A stretch of 64,000 nucleotides of DNA from Colwellia maritima (GTDB lineage: Bacteria > Pseudomonadota > Gammaproteobacteria > Enterobacterales > Alteromonadaceae): positions 1,284,059-1,348,058 of the forward strand of contig NZ_JAKKSL010000001.1 in assembly GCF_022669015.1 (NCBI RefSeq), read 5' to 3'. The notes beneath the pieces were generated by a model. The model was not told the origin of the DNA. It ran no database searches and saw only the letters and a program-made list of their open reading frames with translations. Positions 50,016-60,889 of this stretch are shown one piece after another. A program made the position numbers and the translations under genes. Position 1 is the stretch's first letter. Every line of letters begins with the position of its first letter.

Positions 50016-51812
50016 ATGCCAGAATATAAAGCGCCGATTAGAGACATGAAGTTTGTCATGCAAGAATTACTTGATTGTGATAGCCACTATCAAAAATTAG
50101 GTTATGAAGATGCAAGCCTAGATATGGTTGACGCTATTATCAGTGAAGCAGCGAAATTTACTGAACAAGTAATAGCCCCAATAAATCAAAGTGGTGATGC
50201 ACAAGGTTGTACCTGGAACGATGGCGTTGTAACAACACCAGACGGTTTTAAAGAAGCTTACCAACAATATGTGGAAGGCGGTCAGCCGACACTATCTCAA
50301 TCCGAAAAATTTGGTGGTCAAGGTTTACCACATTCATTAAATATTGCTATTGGTGAATTAACATCAGCAGCTAACCACAGTTTTGCTATGTATCCAGGTT
50401 TAAGTCACGGGGCATTAGCAACCATTGAAGCTCATGGTAGTGAGCAACAAAAAAATACCTTTATGCCTAAATTAGTTGAAGGTACATGGACAGGTACTAT
50501 GTGCTTAACTGAGCCGCATTGTGGTACTGACTTAGGCATGTTACGTACAAAAGCTGAGCTTAATGATGACGGTAGTTACTCATTAACAGGAACTAAAATT
50601 TTCATTTCAGCGGGTGAGCATGACTTATCTGACAATATTGTACACATTGTTATTGCTAGAATTCCTGGCTCTCCAGAAGGTAGCCGTGGTATTTCACTCT
50701 TTATTGTGCCTAAATTTAACGTAACAGAAGTCGGTGAAGTGAGTGATAGAAACGCTGTTTCTTGTGGGTCAATTGAACATAAAATGGGTATCAATGCTAA
50801 TGCAACGTGTGTTATCAATTTTGATGGTGCCAAAGGTTATTTAATTGGCGAGGTAAATCGTGGTTTAAACTGTATGTTTACCTTTATGAATGCAGCGCGC
50901 TTAGGTGTTGCCTCGGAAGGGGTCGCAGCCGCAGAAGCCTCTTTCCAAGGTGCGTTAGCTTATGCGAAAGACCGTTTACAAATGCGCTCTTTATCAGGTG
51001 TTAAAAACCCAGACGGGCCTGCGGATGCTATTATTGTTCATCCTGATGTTCGTCGTATGCTATTAACACAAAAGTCGATTGCTGAGGGCGGTCGTGCGTT
51101 AATTGGTTATTTAGCGCAGTTAGTTGATATTGGCCATGCCAGTACTGATGAAACTGAAAAAGCGAATGCTGAAACAAAAATGGCCTTATTAACGCCTATC
51201 GCTAAAGCTTTTTTAACTGAACTTGGGCTAGAGTGTACTAGCCATGGTGTTCAAGTGTTTGGTGGCCATGGATTTATTAAAGAGTGGGGCATGGAACAGT
51301 TGATGCGTGACACTAAAATTAGCTGTTTGTATGAAGGTACCACTGGTATACAAGCACTTGATTTATTAGCGCGTAAGATTTTAGGTTCAAAAGGTGCGAT
51401 ATTAAAACCTTTTGGCGCTGAAGTAACAGCATTCTGTGTTGAAAATGCCGGTAATGAAGCGATGCAAGAGTTCATTCAACCTATAATGACCTTTGGTGGA
51501 GATTGGCAAAAAATGACTGAAACATTAGGATTGAAAGCGATGCAAAATCCAGACGAAATAGGTGCAGCATCAGTAGACTACTTAATGTATTCAGGTTATT
51601 TAACGTTGGCTTACTTTTGGGCGAAAATGGTTAAAGTAGCACAGGAAAAATTGGCTGCCGGTGATGACGACAAAGCATTCTATGAAGCTAAAATTAAAAC
51701 CGCACGATTCTATTTTCAACGTATTTTACCAAGAGCTAATGGTCATGCAGCTTGTGTAGCAAATGGTGCTGATTCAATGATGGCGCTTGATGCTGATGAC
51801 TTTGTTTTTTAG
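50016..51812 (+). CDS. Acyl-CoA dehydrogenase with C-terminal extension (FadE5/DmdC-like)
   Basis: A flavoenzyme of about 598 residues that oxidises acyl-CoA to enoyl-CoA in beta-oxidation. MCLTEPHCGTDLGMLRT and GTKIFISAGEHDL are the acyl-CoA dehydrogenase signatures, the catalytic Glu is in CLYEGTTGIQALDLLARK, and the last 130 residues form the extra helical domain of the long group. DmdC proteins of DMSP degradation share this architecture, so the chain length or DMSP role cannot be told. GGAG precedes ATG 50016. A PsrA-like box lies upstream and the terminator at 51842 follows. Confidence 0.9.
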   Translation: MPEYKAPIRDMKFVMQELLDCDSHYQKLGYEDASLDMVDAIISEAAKFTEQVIAPINQSGDAQGCTWNDGVVTTPDGFKEAYQQYVEGGQPTLSQSEKFGGQGLPHSLNIAIGELTSAANHSFAMYPGLSHGALATIEAHGSEQQKNTFMPKLVEGTWTGTMCLTEPHCGTDLGMLRTKAELNDDGSYSLTGTKIFISAGEHDLSDNIVHIVIARIPGSPEGSRGISLFIVPKFNVTEVGEVSDRNAVSCGSIEHKMGINANATCVINFDGAKGYLIGEVNRGLNCMFTFMNAARLGVASEGVAAAEASFQGALAYAKDRLQMRSLSGVKNPDGPADAIIVHPDVRRMLLTQKSIAEGGRALIGYLAQLVDIGHASTDETEKANAETKMALLTPIAKAFLTELGLECTSHGVQVFGGHGFIKEWGMEQLMRDTKISCLYEGTTGIQALDLLARKILGSKGAILKPFGAEVTAFCVENAGNEAMQEFIQPIMTFGGDWQKMTETLGLKAMQNPDEIGAASVDYLMYSGYLTLAYFWAKMVKVAQEKLAAGDDDKAFYEAKIKTARFYFQRILPRANGHAACVANGADSMMALDADDFVF

Positions 51813-51841
51813 TTATTAACAGAGAGCTATAAATATAAATA

Positions 51842-51867
51842 GGGAAGTGATTTACTTCCCTTTTTTG
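51842..51867. terminator. Terminator between the acyl-CoA dehydrogenase and TlpA genes
   Basis: GGGAAGT and ACTTCCC pair around GATTT and are followed by six T. It sits between convergent genes. Confidence 0.85.
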
Positions 51868-51885
51868 TGACTAGCAATCAGATAA

Positions 51886-52386
51886 TTAGGGCTTAATTAT
51901 CTCTTCAACCGCTAACATTAATTTAGGGTTATTAATATCAGAGCTTGTTGATTTATAGATAGCTTTCCCTTGGCGATTAATAAAAAAAGTTGTTGGCGTG
52001 CCTCTCACACCGTATAACATGGCGACGGATTCACCATTTACAGCGGTGATAAAGTGGTAACCTCGGGCATTTATTTCATCTTGAGGTTGTGCATCTTCAT
52101 CTTCGTTAAAACTAATGGCAATTAGCTTTATTCCCGATTTTTGGTATTTTTCTTCTAGTGCCACTAATTTAGGTTGAAGCTTCTTACAATAGGGACACCA
52201 AGTGGCCCAAAAGTGCAAAATAACGGGTTTACCTTGATAATCACTCAGTGAGATGTTCTCGCCATTTTGAGTGTGTAATTGCCAGGTCGGCGCGGTTGGA
52301 TAATCTGTTGAATTAGCGCTAAATCCCCACAATATGCAGATTAACAGAAGATATGGCGCTGATTTTAGAAGTGTTAAAATTTTCAT
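51886..52386 (-). CDS. TlpA/ResA-like thiol-disulfide oxidoreductase
   Basis: A membrane-anchored or secreted thioredoxin-fold protein of 166 residues. A signal anchor (SAPYLLLICILWGFSA) is followed by the active site FWATWCPYCKKLQP and the cis-Pro loop GTPTTFFINRQGKAIY. It would act in the periplasm as a reductant, for example in cytochrome c maturation or protein repair; partners are not in the window. It is convergent with the acyl-CoA dehydrogenase gene. Confidence 0.88.
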   Translation of the reverse strand: MKILTLLKSAPYLLLICILWGFSANSTDYPTAPTWQLHTQNGENISLSDYQGKPVILHFWATWCPYCKKLQPKLVALEEKYQKSGIKLIAISFNEDEDAQPQDEINARGYHFITAVNGESVAMLYGVRGTPTTFFINRQGKAIYKSTSSDINNPKLMLAVEEIIKP

Positions 52387-52516
52387 TTCTGGTCTTTAGC
52401 AATGGAGTGTTTACTATATGACCTTGAAAACTCAAGTTGCATTACAATAAATTTATTTTTAGTTTTGTATATGTTATCTTTTTCTATGAATTATTTCGTA
52501 CTACTAGGATGTTTCT

Positions 52517-53686
52517 ATGAAAAAACTTATAAAATGGATTTATCTTGTTATACTTCTTGTAACAATTTCCGCTTGTGCTAACAAAGATGCTTATGAAAAT
52601 AGCACTCATCTAAACGTCAGTATTCCTATCAACAATATGTTATTTTCTGATGCACAGAAGGTGACTGATACTTATGATGATATTTTTAAATTAACTCCCT
52701 ACAAAGAAAGTACTATCTTATCTTTAGTACAAGAAAAACAAGCACAAGGTATGAAGCTTCATAAAGCGTTAGAGGCTGTATTCAATACGAGGTTAGACAA
52801 TTTTACCTATTATGGTGAAACATACAATGCATCAACCGCGATGAGATTAAATAAGGGGAATTGTATGAGTTTGGCTATTTTAACAACAGCTTATGCGAAA
52901 TTACTCGGTTTGAAGTTTTCTTATCGTGAAGTGAGTACCATTCCTGTGTATAAAAGAGAGCATGATATAGTTCTTTCCTCATCACACGTGCAAACAATTA
53001 TTTATGATGCCGATTTTGTTGAAGATAAAAATACAGTATATATATCTAAACCCGGGATTGTTATTGATTATTTTCCAAGTAAAAATAATAAGGTGGGTAA
53101 GTATTTTAATGAGGCTACTTTTACCTCAATGTATTATAGAAATCTTGCTGCAGATGCCTTGGTTGAAGATGATTTAGTTAAAGCTTTTCTGCTCACTGAG
53201 AAGGCCTATAATTACAATAAACAGAATGTTGAAGTGATAAATTTACTTGCGGTTATTCATCGACGAGCAGGTGATATAAAAGGTGCAGAAAATATTTATA
53301 AAGCAGGCTTACAATTAGAGCAATCTAGTCTTGCTTTAATTAGTAATTATATAATGTTGCTTAGAAAAGAACAGCGTTATACGGAGGCACAAAGTTATCA
53401 AGCACAGTTAGATCAATTAGATGATCCTAATCCGTACCACTGGCTTGAGCAAGCCTATACAGCACAAAACAATAATAAAATTAGGGCGGCTATACATTAT
53501 TATAACAAAGCTCTAAATCGTGCTCCTTATTTAAAAGAAGCTTACCTTGGGCTTTATCATATATATCGTGAAAAAAGACAATTAACTAATGCCAAAATCA
53601 TGTTAAAAAAAGCACTCGAGTGGACTTATGAAATAGAGCAACGTAAGCAATATAAATATAAACTATATAGCTTGGCTCAGTTGTAG
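52517..53686 (+). CDS. Lipoprotein with transglutaminase-like and TPR domains
   Basis: A 389-residue lipoprotein (lipobox VTISACAN). Residues 80-200 look like a transglutaminase/cysteine-protease-like core, with the Cys in RLNKGNCMSLAILTTAYAKLLGL and a His in SSHVQTIIYD. Residues 215-380 are helical TPR repeats (AEIYKAGL-type units: KGAENIYKAGLQLE, RAAIHYYNKALNRAP, LTNAKIMLKKALEW). Proteins of this build take part in peptide or peptidoglycan processing or assembly in the periplasm, but the substrate is unknown. AGGA lies ten bases before the ATG. Confidence 0.75.
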   Translation: MKKLIKWIYLVILLVTISACANKDAYENSTHLNVSIPINNMLFSDAQKVTDTYDDIFKLTPYKESTILSLVQEKQAQGMKLHKALEAVFNTRLDNFTYYGETYNASTAMRLNKGNCMSLAILTTAYAKLLGLKFSYREVSTIPVYKREHDIVLSSSHVQTIIYDADFVEDKNTVYISKPGIVIDYFPSKNNKVGKYFNEATFTSMYYRNLAADALVEDDLVKAFLLTEKAYNYNKQNVEVINLLAVIHRRAGDIKGAENIYKAGLQLEQSSLALISNYIMLLRKEQRYTEAQSYQAQLDQLDDPNPYHWLEQAYTAQNNNKIRAAIHYYNKALNRAPYLKEAYLGLYHIYREKRQLTNAKIMLKKALEWTYEIEQRKQYKYKLYSLAQL

Positions 53687-53716
53687 TACGGTCACTTATC
53701 GGTAGTCACTGAACCA

Positions 53717-55346
53717 TTAAGCATAGTCAGCCAAAATCACATCGGCAATTTTAGCCGCAATCATGATAGTTGGCGCATTAGTATTACCGCTAATCAGCGT
53801 AGGCATAATAGAAGCGTCTATTACCCGTAAATGTTCGATGCCATGTACTTTCAATGTGCTATCGACAACAGCCATGTCATCATTACCCATTTTGCATGTG
53901 CCGACAGGATGATAAATAGTATTGGCTTTGTTTCTCAAAAATTCTAAAATTTCTTCGTCACTTTGGGTTGCGTTACCTGGAAATATTTCCCGGCCATTAT
54001 TTTCACTTAACGGGGGCTGAGCTAAAATAGATCGGGCAATTTTAACCGCTTGGATCATATCTTTTTGATCATCTTCATGAGCAAGCATATTTAAGGTTAT
54101 TTTTGGGTGTAAGCTTGCTGTATTGCCATACAAAGCGACACTGCCACGGCTTTTAGGGCGTAATAGACAGGTGTGAATTGATACACCATAATTAAGTAAC
54201 ATTTTTAAATCTCGTCCATGATTATCAAAGGCTGCGGGAATAAAGTGTAACTGTAAATTGGGGCGAGATAAGTTAGGTTTGGATTTGATAAAACCGCCAG
54301 ATTCTGCCACTACAGACGTTAAAATACCACTGCGTTTTTTCTCCGCTGATGTTTTATTTAGTGATAATGGAAAATACTTCAATGCTTGTTTGAATAGCCA
54401 CCACGCTGCTTTAGGGCGGATTGCCAGTAAATCATCGCGCTTGTGATGCGTCACTACAACGGTATCAGGGTGATCTTGGAGATTTTGCCCAACACCGGGT
54501 AATTCATGTACTAAAGCAATATCATGTTTAGTTAATTCATCCGCCGGACCTATGCCTGATAGCATTAAAAGTTGAGGAGAATTGAAAGCCCCAAACACTT
54601 AATAAGACTTCTTTTTTAGCGAAAATATTATGTTTTTTGCCTTTGACTTTATAACACACGCCTGTGGCTATTTTATCGTTAATTAGTATTTTTTGTACAT
54701 GCGCATCGGTAATAACGGTTAAATTACTGCGATGTAAATTAGGGGTTAAAAACGCTTTAGCAGCACTGCAACGTTGACCATTTATTTGGGTTACTTGATA
54801 ATAACCAACGCCCTCTTGACTCTCGCTATTGAAGTCATTATTCAATGGGTAGACCTGCTGAGCTGATGAGATGAAACTATCATGAACAGGTGGTTTTGAC
54901 GATGAATCTGCAACGTTCAAAGGGCCGTTTATACCATGAAAATCATCTTCACCACGTTCTTGGTGTTGTGTGCTTTTAAAGTAGGGTAATACGTCTTCAA
55001 AAGACCGCCCATCATTACCAAGGTCACGCCAATGGTCGTAATCCTCTTTTTGGCCGCGAATATACAACATGGCATTAACCGAGCTACTACCACCTAACGT
55101 TCTTCCTCTCGGATTAAAGATTCTGCGATTGTTTTGAGTAGCCTCTGGCACGGAGTTAAATTGCCAATTAAGGATTTTATCCTTCATTAATTCTATAACA
55201 CCTAGTGGCATATGAATGCTCCAGTGTTTGTCTTTAGGACCTGCTTCTAATAAACAAACCTGATAATTACCACAGGCGGACAACTTGTCTGCTAATACAC
55301 AACCCGCTGAACCACCGCCAATAATAATAAAGTCAAAATTGTTCAT
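53717..55346 (-). CDS. GMC family oxidoreductase (choline dehydrogenase-like), frameshifted
   Basis: A flavoprotein of about 540 residues. The FAD motif FIIIGGGSAGCVLADKLS opens it, then PRGRTLGGSSSVNAMLYIRG (GMC signature 1) and GAFNSPQLLMLSGIGP (signature 2, at the break). The C-terminus has the active-site His in YHPVGTCKMG and HLRVIDASIMPTLISGNTNAPTIMIA. The frame breaks near 54598. The family oxidises alcohols such as choline; neighbours give no hint of a betaine pathway, so alcohol or aliphatic substrate use is open. The gene is monocistronic, divergent from nothing close. Confidence 0.87.
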
Positions 55347-55430
55347 TGTATTTCCATCCTATATTAGAATACCCACAAGTCCGACCACCAACTATGGATT
55401 ATCTGCTGCTATATTTCAATAGCGCAATAA

Positions 55431-55464
55431 AAAACGCTTATCAAAATGAATTAATAAGCGTTTT
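55431..55464 (-). terminator. Terminator after the M49-like peptidase
   Basis: AAAACGCTTAT and ATAAGCGTTTT pair around a twelve-base loop. It lies 25 bases past the stop of the gene at 55489 on the minus strand, and T follows in that direction. Confidence 0.75.
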
Positions 55465-55488
55465 CGAAATATTGATTAAATTGTATGT

Positions 55489-57205
55489 TTATAAGCCTAA
55501 CACTTTCTTACCTTGCTTAAATACAATATCTACTGGGATATTAGCGGTTTCTAATCGTGCTAAATCAGCGGCTAATGTTTCAGTGATCACGCCTTTTTGG
55601 GCGACTAAATCATCAACACCTTGATAATCACCATTACCTTGTAATGTTAAAATAAGTTTTGAAAGTGAATCAATGGCTTCGCTCATTTTCTCCATGTTAA
55701 CGCTATATAAGCCTTGTTCGTTTCGGCTAAAAGCCCCTTTTTCTTGAAAATAATTAAAGCGAACCATGTTAGCTTTACCATGTGCTGAACTTGCACCAAA
55801 GCGAACTGAACGGAATATGCCCGCCATAAAAGTAGTATAATACTCTTCTAGTTTTCCTTCAGTTATGACCTTTTTATCAAGTAGTTGACGTATCATGTAT
55901 AAACCAAGAATATCAGCTTTACCTTCTTCTAAGGCACTGGCGTGTTCTTTTAATGATTGTCGCACCGTTCCTTTATTATTTAATGTATTTTTGATACCTA
56001 AACCGTGAGCAACTTCGTGGAACATAGTGTTAGCAAAGAAACCTGTGAAGGTTACATTGTTACGTTGTTCAGGTACTATTAGTTCGTTAGCGATAGGGAG
56101 CATAATAGTGTCAAATTTGGCACGCATCGCATTTTTAAGCTGTAATCGACGTGTACCTTTTTCTAATTGTACTTGTTCGTCATTCGGTAGGTTTATGGCG
56201 ATTGTTTTACTGCCTAAACATTGGAGTGGCCGCCATAATAAATAACATCATAAGCATTTAAATCGGCATCAGAACCCGGTACTTCTGCTTTATATTTTTT
56301 GGAAACCGGCAGCTCTTTTTGTAATTCTGGTAAATATTGGGCGTATTTGGCTAATTTGTCGCTCCAGGATAAATCTTTAATTAATACATAAGCTTCGAAA
56401 GCAGCTCGATACCCAAAAAGTTGATCTTCATAAGTTTCAATAGGACCAATAACCACATCGATGGGGTTGTTTTTCATATCCATCCAGGCGAGGTCAGATG
56501 CTTGATATTCATCTGTACGCAATGCGTCAGCTCGCATGTTGAGATAGTTTGCAAACTCTTTATCTTCAGCAAAGGTAGATGCTTTTTCTAATATGGCTGC
56601 TGCTCGATTAATTTCGTCACTATATATTTCTGAGTAGGCAATAGTCATAAGCTGCCCGTCGTCGTTGCGGCTAATTATTGAGTATAATCCGTTCTTTTCA
56701 GTTAACATGCTTTTTTCGAATTCTTCTTTTGTCATATCTTTAGGATAGAACTCTGCGCCATGTGCTTTAGCATTATTTTGCGTTAAAAATACTTTATCGC
56801 CATCGAGTCTATCCCATGGGCCATAGTTTATTTCAGCAAAGCGACGAATTTTTTCTTCATTAATTGAAGCTAAGAATGCTTTTTTATCTTGTGAGAATGC
56901 CTGCTTCCAAAATAAATCATCCATTATTTTAGAGGCATCAATTAGGAGGGCTAGCATTTTTTTTTGTTTTGCAGAAAAGTGACTTAGATCAGCTGAAAGT
57001 GTTACTTCTTTATATATGTCTAACCGACTAGTAAACTCAGGGATTAATTGAGGGGAAGTTTGTTGATTTTTTTATATGAAGCGTCCTGACCGTTTGTATT
57101 AGCGGGTTCATTATTACAGGCGGTTAGTGCGGCTATAGTTGTTAAAATTATCGCTGCAATTTTTGTTCGTTTTGCTTTAAATGGCGTTACTTTAAGAAAA
57201 GTCAT
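55489..57205 (-). CDS. M49-like (dipeptidyl peptidase III-type) zinc peptidase lipoprotein, frameshifted
   Basis: Joined frames give about 570 residues. The start at 57205 (MTFLKVTPFKAK) leads into a lipoprotein signal with the lipobox LTACNN. The catalytic part has the zinc motif HEVAHGLGIKNT and EEGKADILGLY, the second motif of DPP III-type enzymes. Breaks lie near 57065 and near 56215. Bacterial members of this group are thought to cleave dipeptides or to bind phosphorylated ligands; the activity here is inferred from motifs only. It lies alone between two terminators. Confidence 0.8.
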
Positions 57206-57350
57206 GATAGTTCTCAATGGTGATTGGCTTTATTAATGCTAATGAGACTAAAAAAAATTACCGGAAAGTGCAATAGAATTGGTAAATAAAAAATGACGAT
57301 AGTGTAAACCTATCGTTAATATCTTTGATAAAAATGGATAGTTGGAGATA

Positions 57351-57375
57351 AAAAAACCGACAGAAGTCGGTTTTT
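57351..57375. terminator. Terminator after rpsT
   Basis: AAAAACCGAC and GTCGGTTTTT pair around a four-base loop. It lies 61 bases beyond the rpsT stop on the minus strand. Confidence 0.82.
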
Positions 57376-57435
57376 ACGTTTACCTAATAGGTAAGAACAT
57401 TTTCATAAAATGAGCATGAGTTATAAGATTAAATC

Positions 57436-57698
57436 TTATAAAGCTTTGATTGCTGCATTCAAACGGCTCTTACTACGAGCAGCTTTGTTTTTATGAATAA
57501 GACCTTTACTTGCGTAACGATCTAAAATTGGTGTAGCAGCAGTTAATTCTTTCGTTGCTACTTCTTTGTCACCAGCCTTCAATAGCTGCGATTACTTTTT
57601 TAACTAAAGTACGCATCATTGAGCGACGACTTGCATTATTTTGACGGCGCTTTTCAGATTGTGTTGCGCGCTTCTTAGCTTGCTTTGAGTTAGCCAAG
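57436..57698 (-). CDS. rpsT: Ribosomal protein S20, frameshifted
   Basis: S20 binds the 16S rRNA 5' domain and is a small, basic, all-helical protein. The start is TTG, as in E. coli, with AGGAG seven bases before it; it reads [13 protein letters not shown]. Further motifs are [16 protein letters not shown] and [21 protein letters not shown]. The frame breaks twice by single inserted bases, near 57660 and near 57577, so no continuous frame exists. Joined length is 86 codons, right for S20. As the protein is nearly essential, the breaks are almost certainly sequence errors. Confidence 0.93.
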
Positions 57699-58001
57699 GT
57701 GAACTCCTAAAGTGTGTAATATGTAAGCTTAAATTTAAGGCGACAAAATATGCCTGTTTTTTAGCTGATTGTCAAATGATTTAATTGCTTTGTCACAAAA
57801 TACCTAATAAAAATTTCTAATAAAAGTATAGAGAAAGCAACTACAAGGAATATCGTTGGTATCACTCTGTCTTATTAACATTAACATTAACAAATAAAGT
57901 TAACCAAGTATGTTGTGAACGGTGCAAGTATACATTGTTTAAATAGGTAAAATCATCACATAATAGTAATTATTTTTTCGCGCCATTTTTTAAGGATTTT
58001 T
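57699..58001. other. rpsT-murJ divergent spacer
   Basis: About 300 AT-rich bases that must hold both promoters. I see no gene, repeat or clear hairpin. The rpsT leader is the first 25 bases on the minus strand. Confidence 0.4.
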
Positions 58002-59621
58002 TTGAGTAAAAAGTTAATTAAATCAGGGCTCATTGTTAGCGCGATGACGTTGATTTCACGTATTTTAGGACTAGTACGTGATGTGGTTATAGCCAATGTT
58101 ATGGGCGCAGGGGTAATGGCAGATGTATTTTTGTTTGCCAATAAAATCCCAAATTTTTTTAGACGTCTTTTTGCTGAAGGTGCTTTTGCACAGGCTTTTG
58201 TTCCCGTATTGAGTGAATATCATACACGCGATGAAAAAAATGCAGAAAACGATACAAACACAATTCAAAACAGCCAAGAAAATTCCCTGGCTGAAACTCG
58301 ACGGTTAATTGCACAGGTTTCAGGAACTTTAGGAGTCGTCATTTCTGTCGTAACCTTATTTGGTATGGTGGCTTCCCCCTTATTTGTTATGTTATTTGGT
58401 GGTGGTTGGTTTGTTGAGTGGCTAAACAATGGCTCGACAAGTGTTGGTGGTGAAAAGTTTGAATTGGCGGCCAGTTTATTAAAAATTACTTTTCCTTACT
58501 TATGGTTTATCAGTTTTACTGCGCTTGCCGGTGCTGTGCTCAACACATTAGGACGATTTGCTGTTGCGGCGTTTACTCCTGTTTTACTCAATGTTGCGAT
58601 AATCTTAATGGCAATTTATGGTGCTGATTACACTGAAAGTCCCGCTTATGCTTTAGCTTGGGGCGTTTTTTTTGGAGGCTTGATTCAGTTTCTTTTTCAA
58701 ATACCTTTTTTATATCGTGCGAATGTTTTAGTTAAACCGTGTTGGTCTTGGCACAGTGAAGGTGTAACTAAAATTAGGAAGTTAATTGTACCTGCGTTAT
58801 TTGGGGTTTCTGTAACGCAAATTAATTTGTTACTTGATACTTTAATCGCGAGTTTTTTGATTACTGGCTCAATAAGTTGGCTTTATTACGCTGATCGATT
58901 GTTAGAATTCCCCTTAGGGTTATTCGGTATTGGTATTGCTACGGTCGTGTTGCCCAGTTTATCAAAGTTACATAGTAAAAATGATCCTAAACAGTTTCGT
59001 GCCACCCTTGATTGGGGGATTAAAGTTATTAGCCTATTTGGATGGCCTGCATTGGCAGGATTAATGGTGTTAGCACAACCCATTATTATGGTACTTTTTA
59101 TGCGGGGGGAATTTAGTCAGACGGATGTAATGCAGGTTTCTATGGCTTTATTTGCCTACCTTTCTGGTTTGTTAAGTTTTATGTTTATTAAAATATTAGC
59201 GCCAGGGTATTACGCTAGGCAAGATACTAAAACACCTGTAAAAATAGGTATTAAAGCTATGGTAGCCAATATGTTATTTAATCTAATTTTAGCGCCATTT
59301 TTTGGTTATGTTGGCTTGGCAATCGCTACAACGATGTCAGCCACGTTAAATGCATGGTTATTATACCGTGGTTTGAAACAGGCTAATATCTATCAAATAT
59401 CTTCTGATACCAAAGTATTTATTGCTAAGTTGGTATTAGCAGCAAGTGTTATGGCACTCGTTGTTTATGAGTTATCAGCGGACTTTAATGTTTGGCTTGC
59501 TATGGATTTTGTTACCCAAATAGTGCAGTTGGTATTTTGTATTGGTGTTGGTTGTTTGAGTTACTTTATTATGATCTTTTTATTAGGTATTCGACTAAGT
59601 GACTTTAAAGTAAAAAACTGA
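58002..59621 (+). CDS. murJ: Lipid II flippase MurJ
   Basis: MurJ moves lipid II across the inner membrane for peptidoglycan synthesis. The 539 residues form about fourteen membrane helices; the family signature SRILGLVRDVVIANVMGAGVMADVFLFANKIPNFFRRLFAEGAFAQ is split in the sequence but unbroken. The first 60 residues include the essential Arg residues (RDVV, NFFRRLFAEG). TTG at 58002 is the start, with AAGGA upstream. It opens the conserved order murJ-ribF-ileS-lspA. Confidence 0.95.
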   Translation: MSKKLIKSGLIVSAMTLISRILGLVRDVVIANVMGAGVMADVFLFANKIPNFFRRLFAEGAFAQAFVPVLSEYHTRDEKNAENDTNTIQNSQENSLAETRRLIAQVSGTLGVVISVVTLFGMVASPLFVMLFGGGWFVEWLNNGSTSVGGEKFELAASLLKITFPYLWFISFTALAGAVLNTLGRFAVAAFTPVLLNVAIILMAIYGADYTESPAYALAWGVFFGGLIQFLFQIPFLYRANVLVKPCWSWHSEGVTKIRKLIVPALFGVSVTQINLLLDTLIASFLITGSISWLYYADRLLEFPLGLFGIGIATVVLPSLSKLHSKNDPKQFRATLDWGIKVISLFGWPALAGLMVLAQPIIMVLFMRGEFSQTDVMQVSMALFAYLSGLLSFMFIKILAPGYYARQDTKTPVKIGIKAMVANMLFNLILAPFFGYVGLAIATTMSATLNAWLLYRGLKQANIYQISSDTKVFIAKLVLAASVMALVVYELSADFNVWLAMDFVTQIVQLVFCIGVGCLSYFIMIFLLGIRLSDFKVKN

Positions 59622-59900
59622 AAATTAACTCAATAGAAAAATCTAAAAAAAAACCGCTGAAATACTGATTATTATTGCGCTTTAATATATAATTCGGCGA
59701 TTTATTTTTATACAAAGTTAAGATAAAGTTTTTTATTCTTTCTTCGTGTTGTGTTTAGTGCGCATAATTCGCTGCATATATTATAAGATTATAATAGTTT
59801 CTTAAATTAATTTTATAGTGTGTACTGATCTTTATGGGTGTGTTAGTTGTCATTCGATTAGTCGTCCGATTCCGGCCGTTAAAAGGTGTTTTAAATAGTA

Positions 59901-60830
59901 ATGCAGTTAGTTCGCGGTATACATAATATTCAGCCAGACGATCATGGTTGTGTGCTGAGTATTGGTAATTTTGATGGTGTTCATAAAGGGCACCAACGTG
60001 TTATCTCTGCTTTAGTCGCTAAAGCAAAAATGCTAAATTGTGTGGCCGCTGTGTTAGTTTTTGAGCCTCAGCCGCAGGAGCTTTTTGCAGCAGATAAAGC
60101 ACCTGCTAGGTTATGTCGTTTACGTGATAAATATGCGCTTTTGGCTGAGTTAGGTGTGCAGCGCTTAATATGTGTTAATTTCACTCGAAAATTTGCGAGT
60201 CAAAGTGCTGAGCAATTTATAGAAAATTTATTAGTTGAAAAGCTTGGTATTAAGCACTTAATTGTGGGTGATGATTTTCACTTTGGTAAAAATCGCAAAG
60301 GTGATTTTACTATGTTGACCGAAGCAGGAAGCAAGTTTGGTTTTGAAGTAACTGATACGGCTAGTTGCAAAATGTCCAATTGCCGAGTTAGTAGTACAGC
60401 CATTAGACAAGCTTTGGCCAAAGATAATTTATTAGAGGTCGAGAATATGCTCGGCAGACCTTATTCAATCATTGGTAAGGTGTTTCATGGCGATAAACGT
60501 GGTCGACAATTAGGTTTCCCTACTGCGAATGTTTTATTGAAAAGACAAAAATCACCTTTAAATGGTGTTTTTGCTGTAAAAATAAAAACAAAAAATGGCA
60601 TTTTTAATGGTGTTGCTAATATTGGTGCTAGACCAACAATTAATGGTGACAGGCAGCAGTTAGAAGTTCATATTTTTAACTTCGAAGACAACATATATGG
60701 TCAATGTATTGAAGTGGTTATTAAGAAAAAGCTTCGTCAAGTGATGAAGTTTGATAGTTTAGAAGCGTTAACGGCGCAAATTAAGTTAGATAGCGAACAA
60801 GCGAAACAAGTATTAAACAGTATGACATAA
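59901..60830 (+). CDS. ribF: Bifunctional riboflavin kinase/FAD synthetase
   Basis: RibF phosphorylates riboflavin to FMN and adenylates FMN to FAD. The N-terminal adenylyltransferase has SIGNFDGVHKGHQ (nucleotide-binding HxGH-like motif) and VGDDFHFGKNRKGD; the C-terminal kinase has GDKRGRQLGFPTANV and FNGVANIGARPTINGD. At 309 residues it is normal. The preceding 279 bases show no gene. ileS follows after 59 bases on the same strand. Confidence 0.95.
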   Translation: MQLVRGIHNIQPDDHGCVLSIGNFDGVHKGHQRVISALVAKAKMLNCVAAVLVFEPQPQELFAADKAPARLCRLRDKYALLAELGVQRLICVNFTRKFASQSAEQFIENLLVEKLGIKHLIVGDDFHFGKNRKGDFTMLTEAGSKFGFEVTDTASCKMSNCRVSSTAIRQALAKDNLLEVENMLGRPYSIIGKVFHGDKRGRQLGFPTANVLLKRQKSPLNGVFAVKIKTKNGIFNGVANIGARPTINGDRQQLEVHIFNFEDNIYGQCIEVVIKKKLRQVMKFDSLEALTAQIKLDSEQAKQVLNSMT

Positions 60831-60889
60831 TGTAGGTTAGGCAATTGCCTGACAATTTGAACAAATTAAACAACCGGATAATGATTTTA

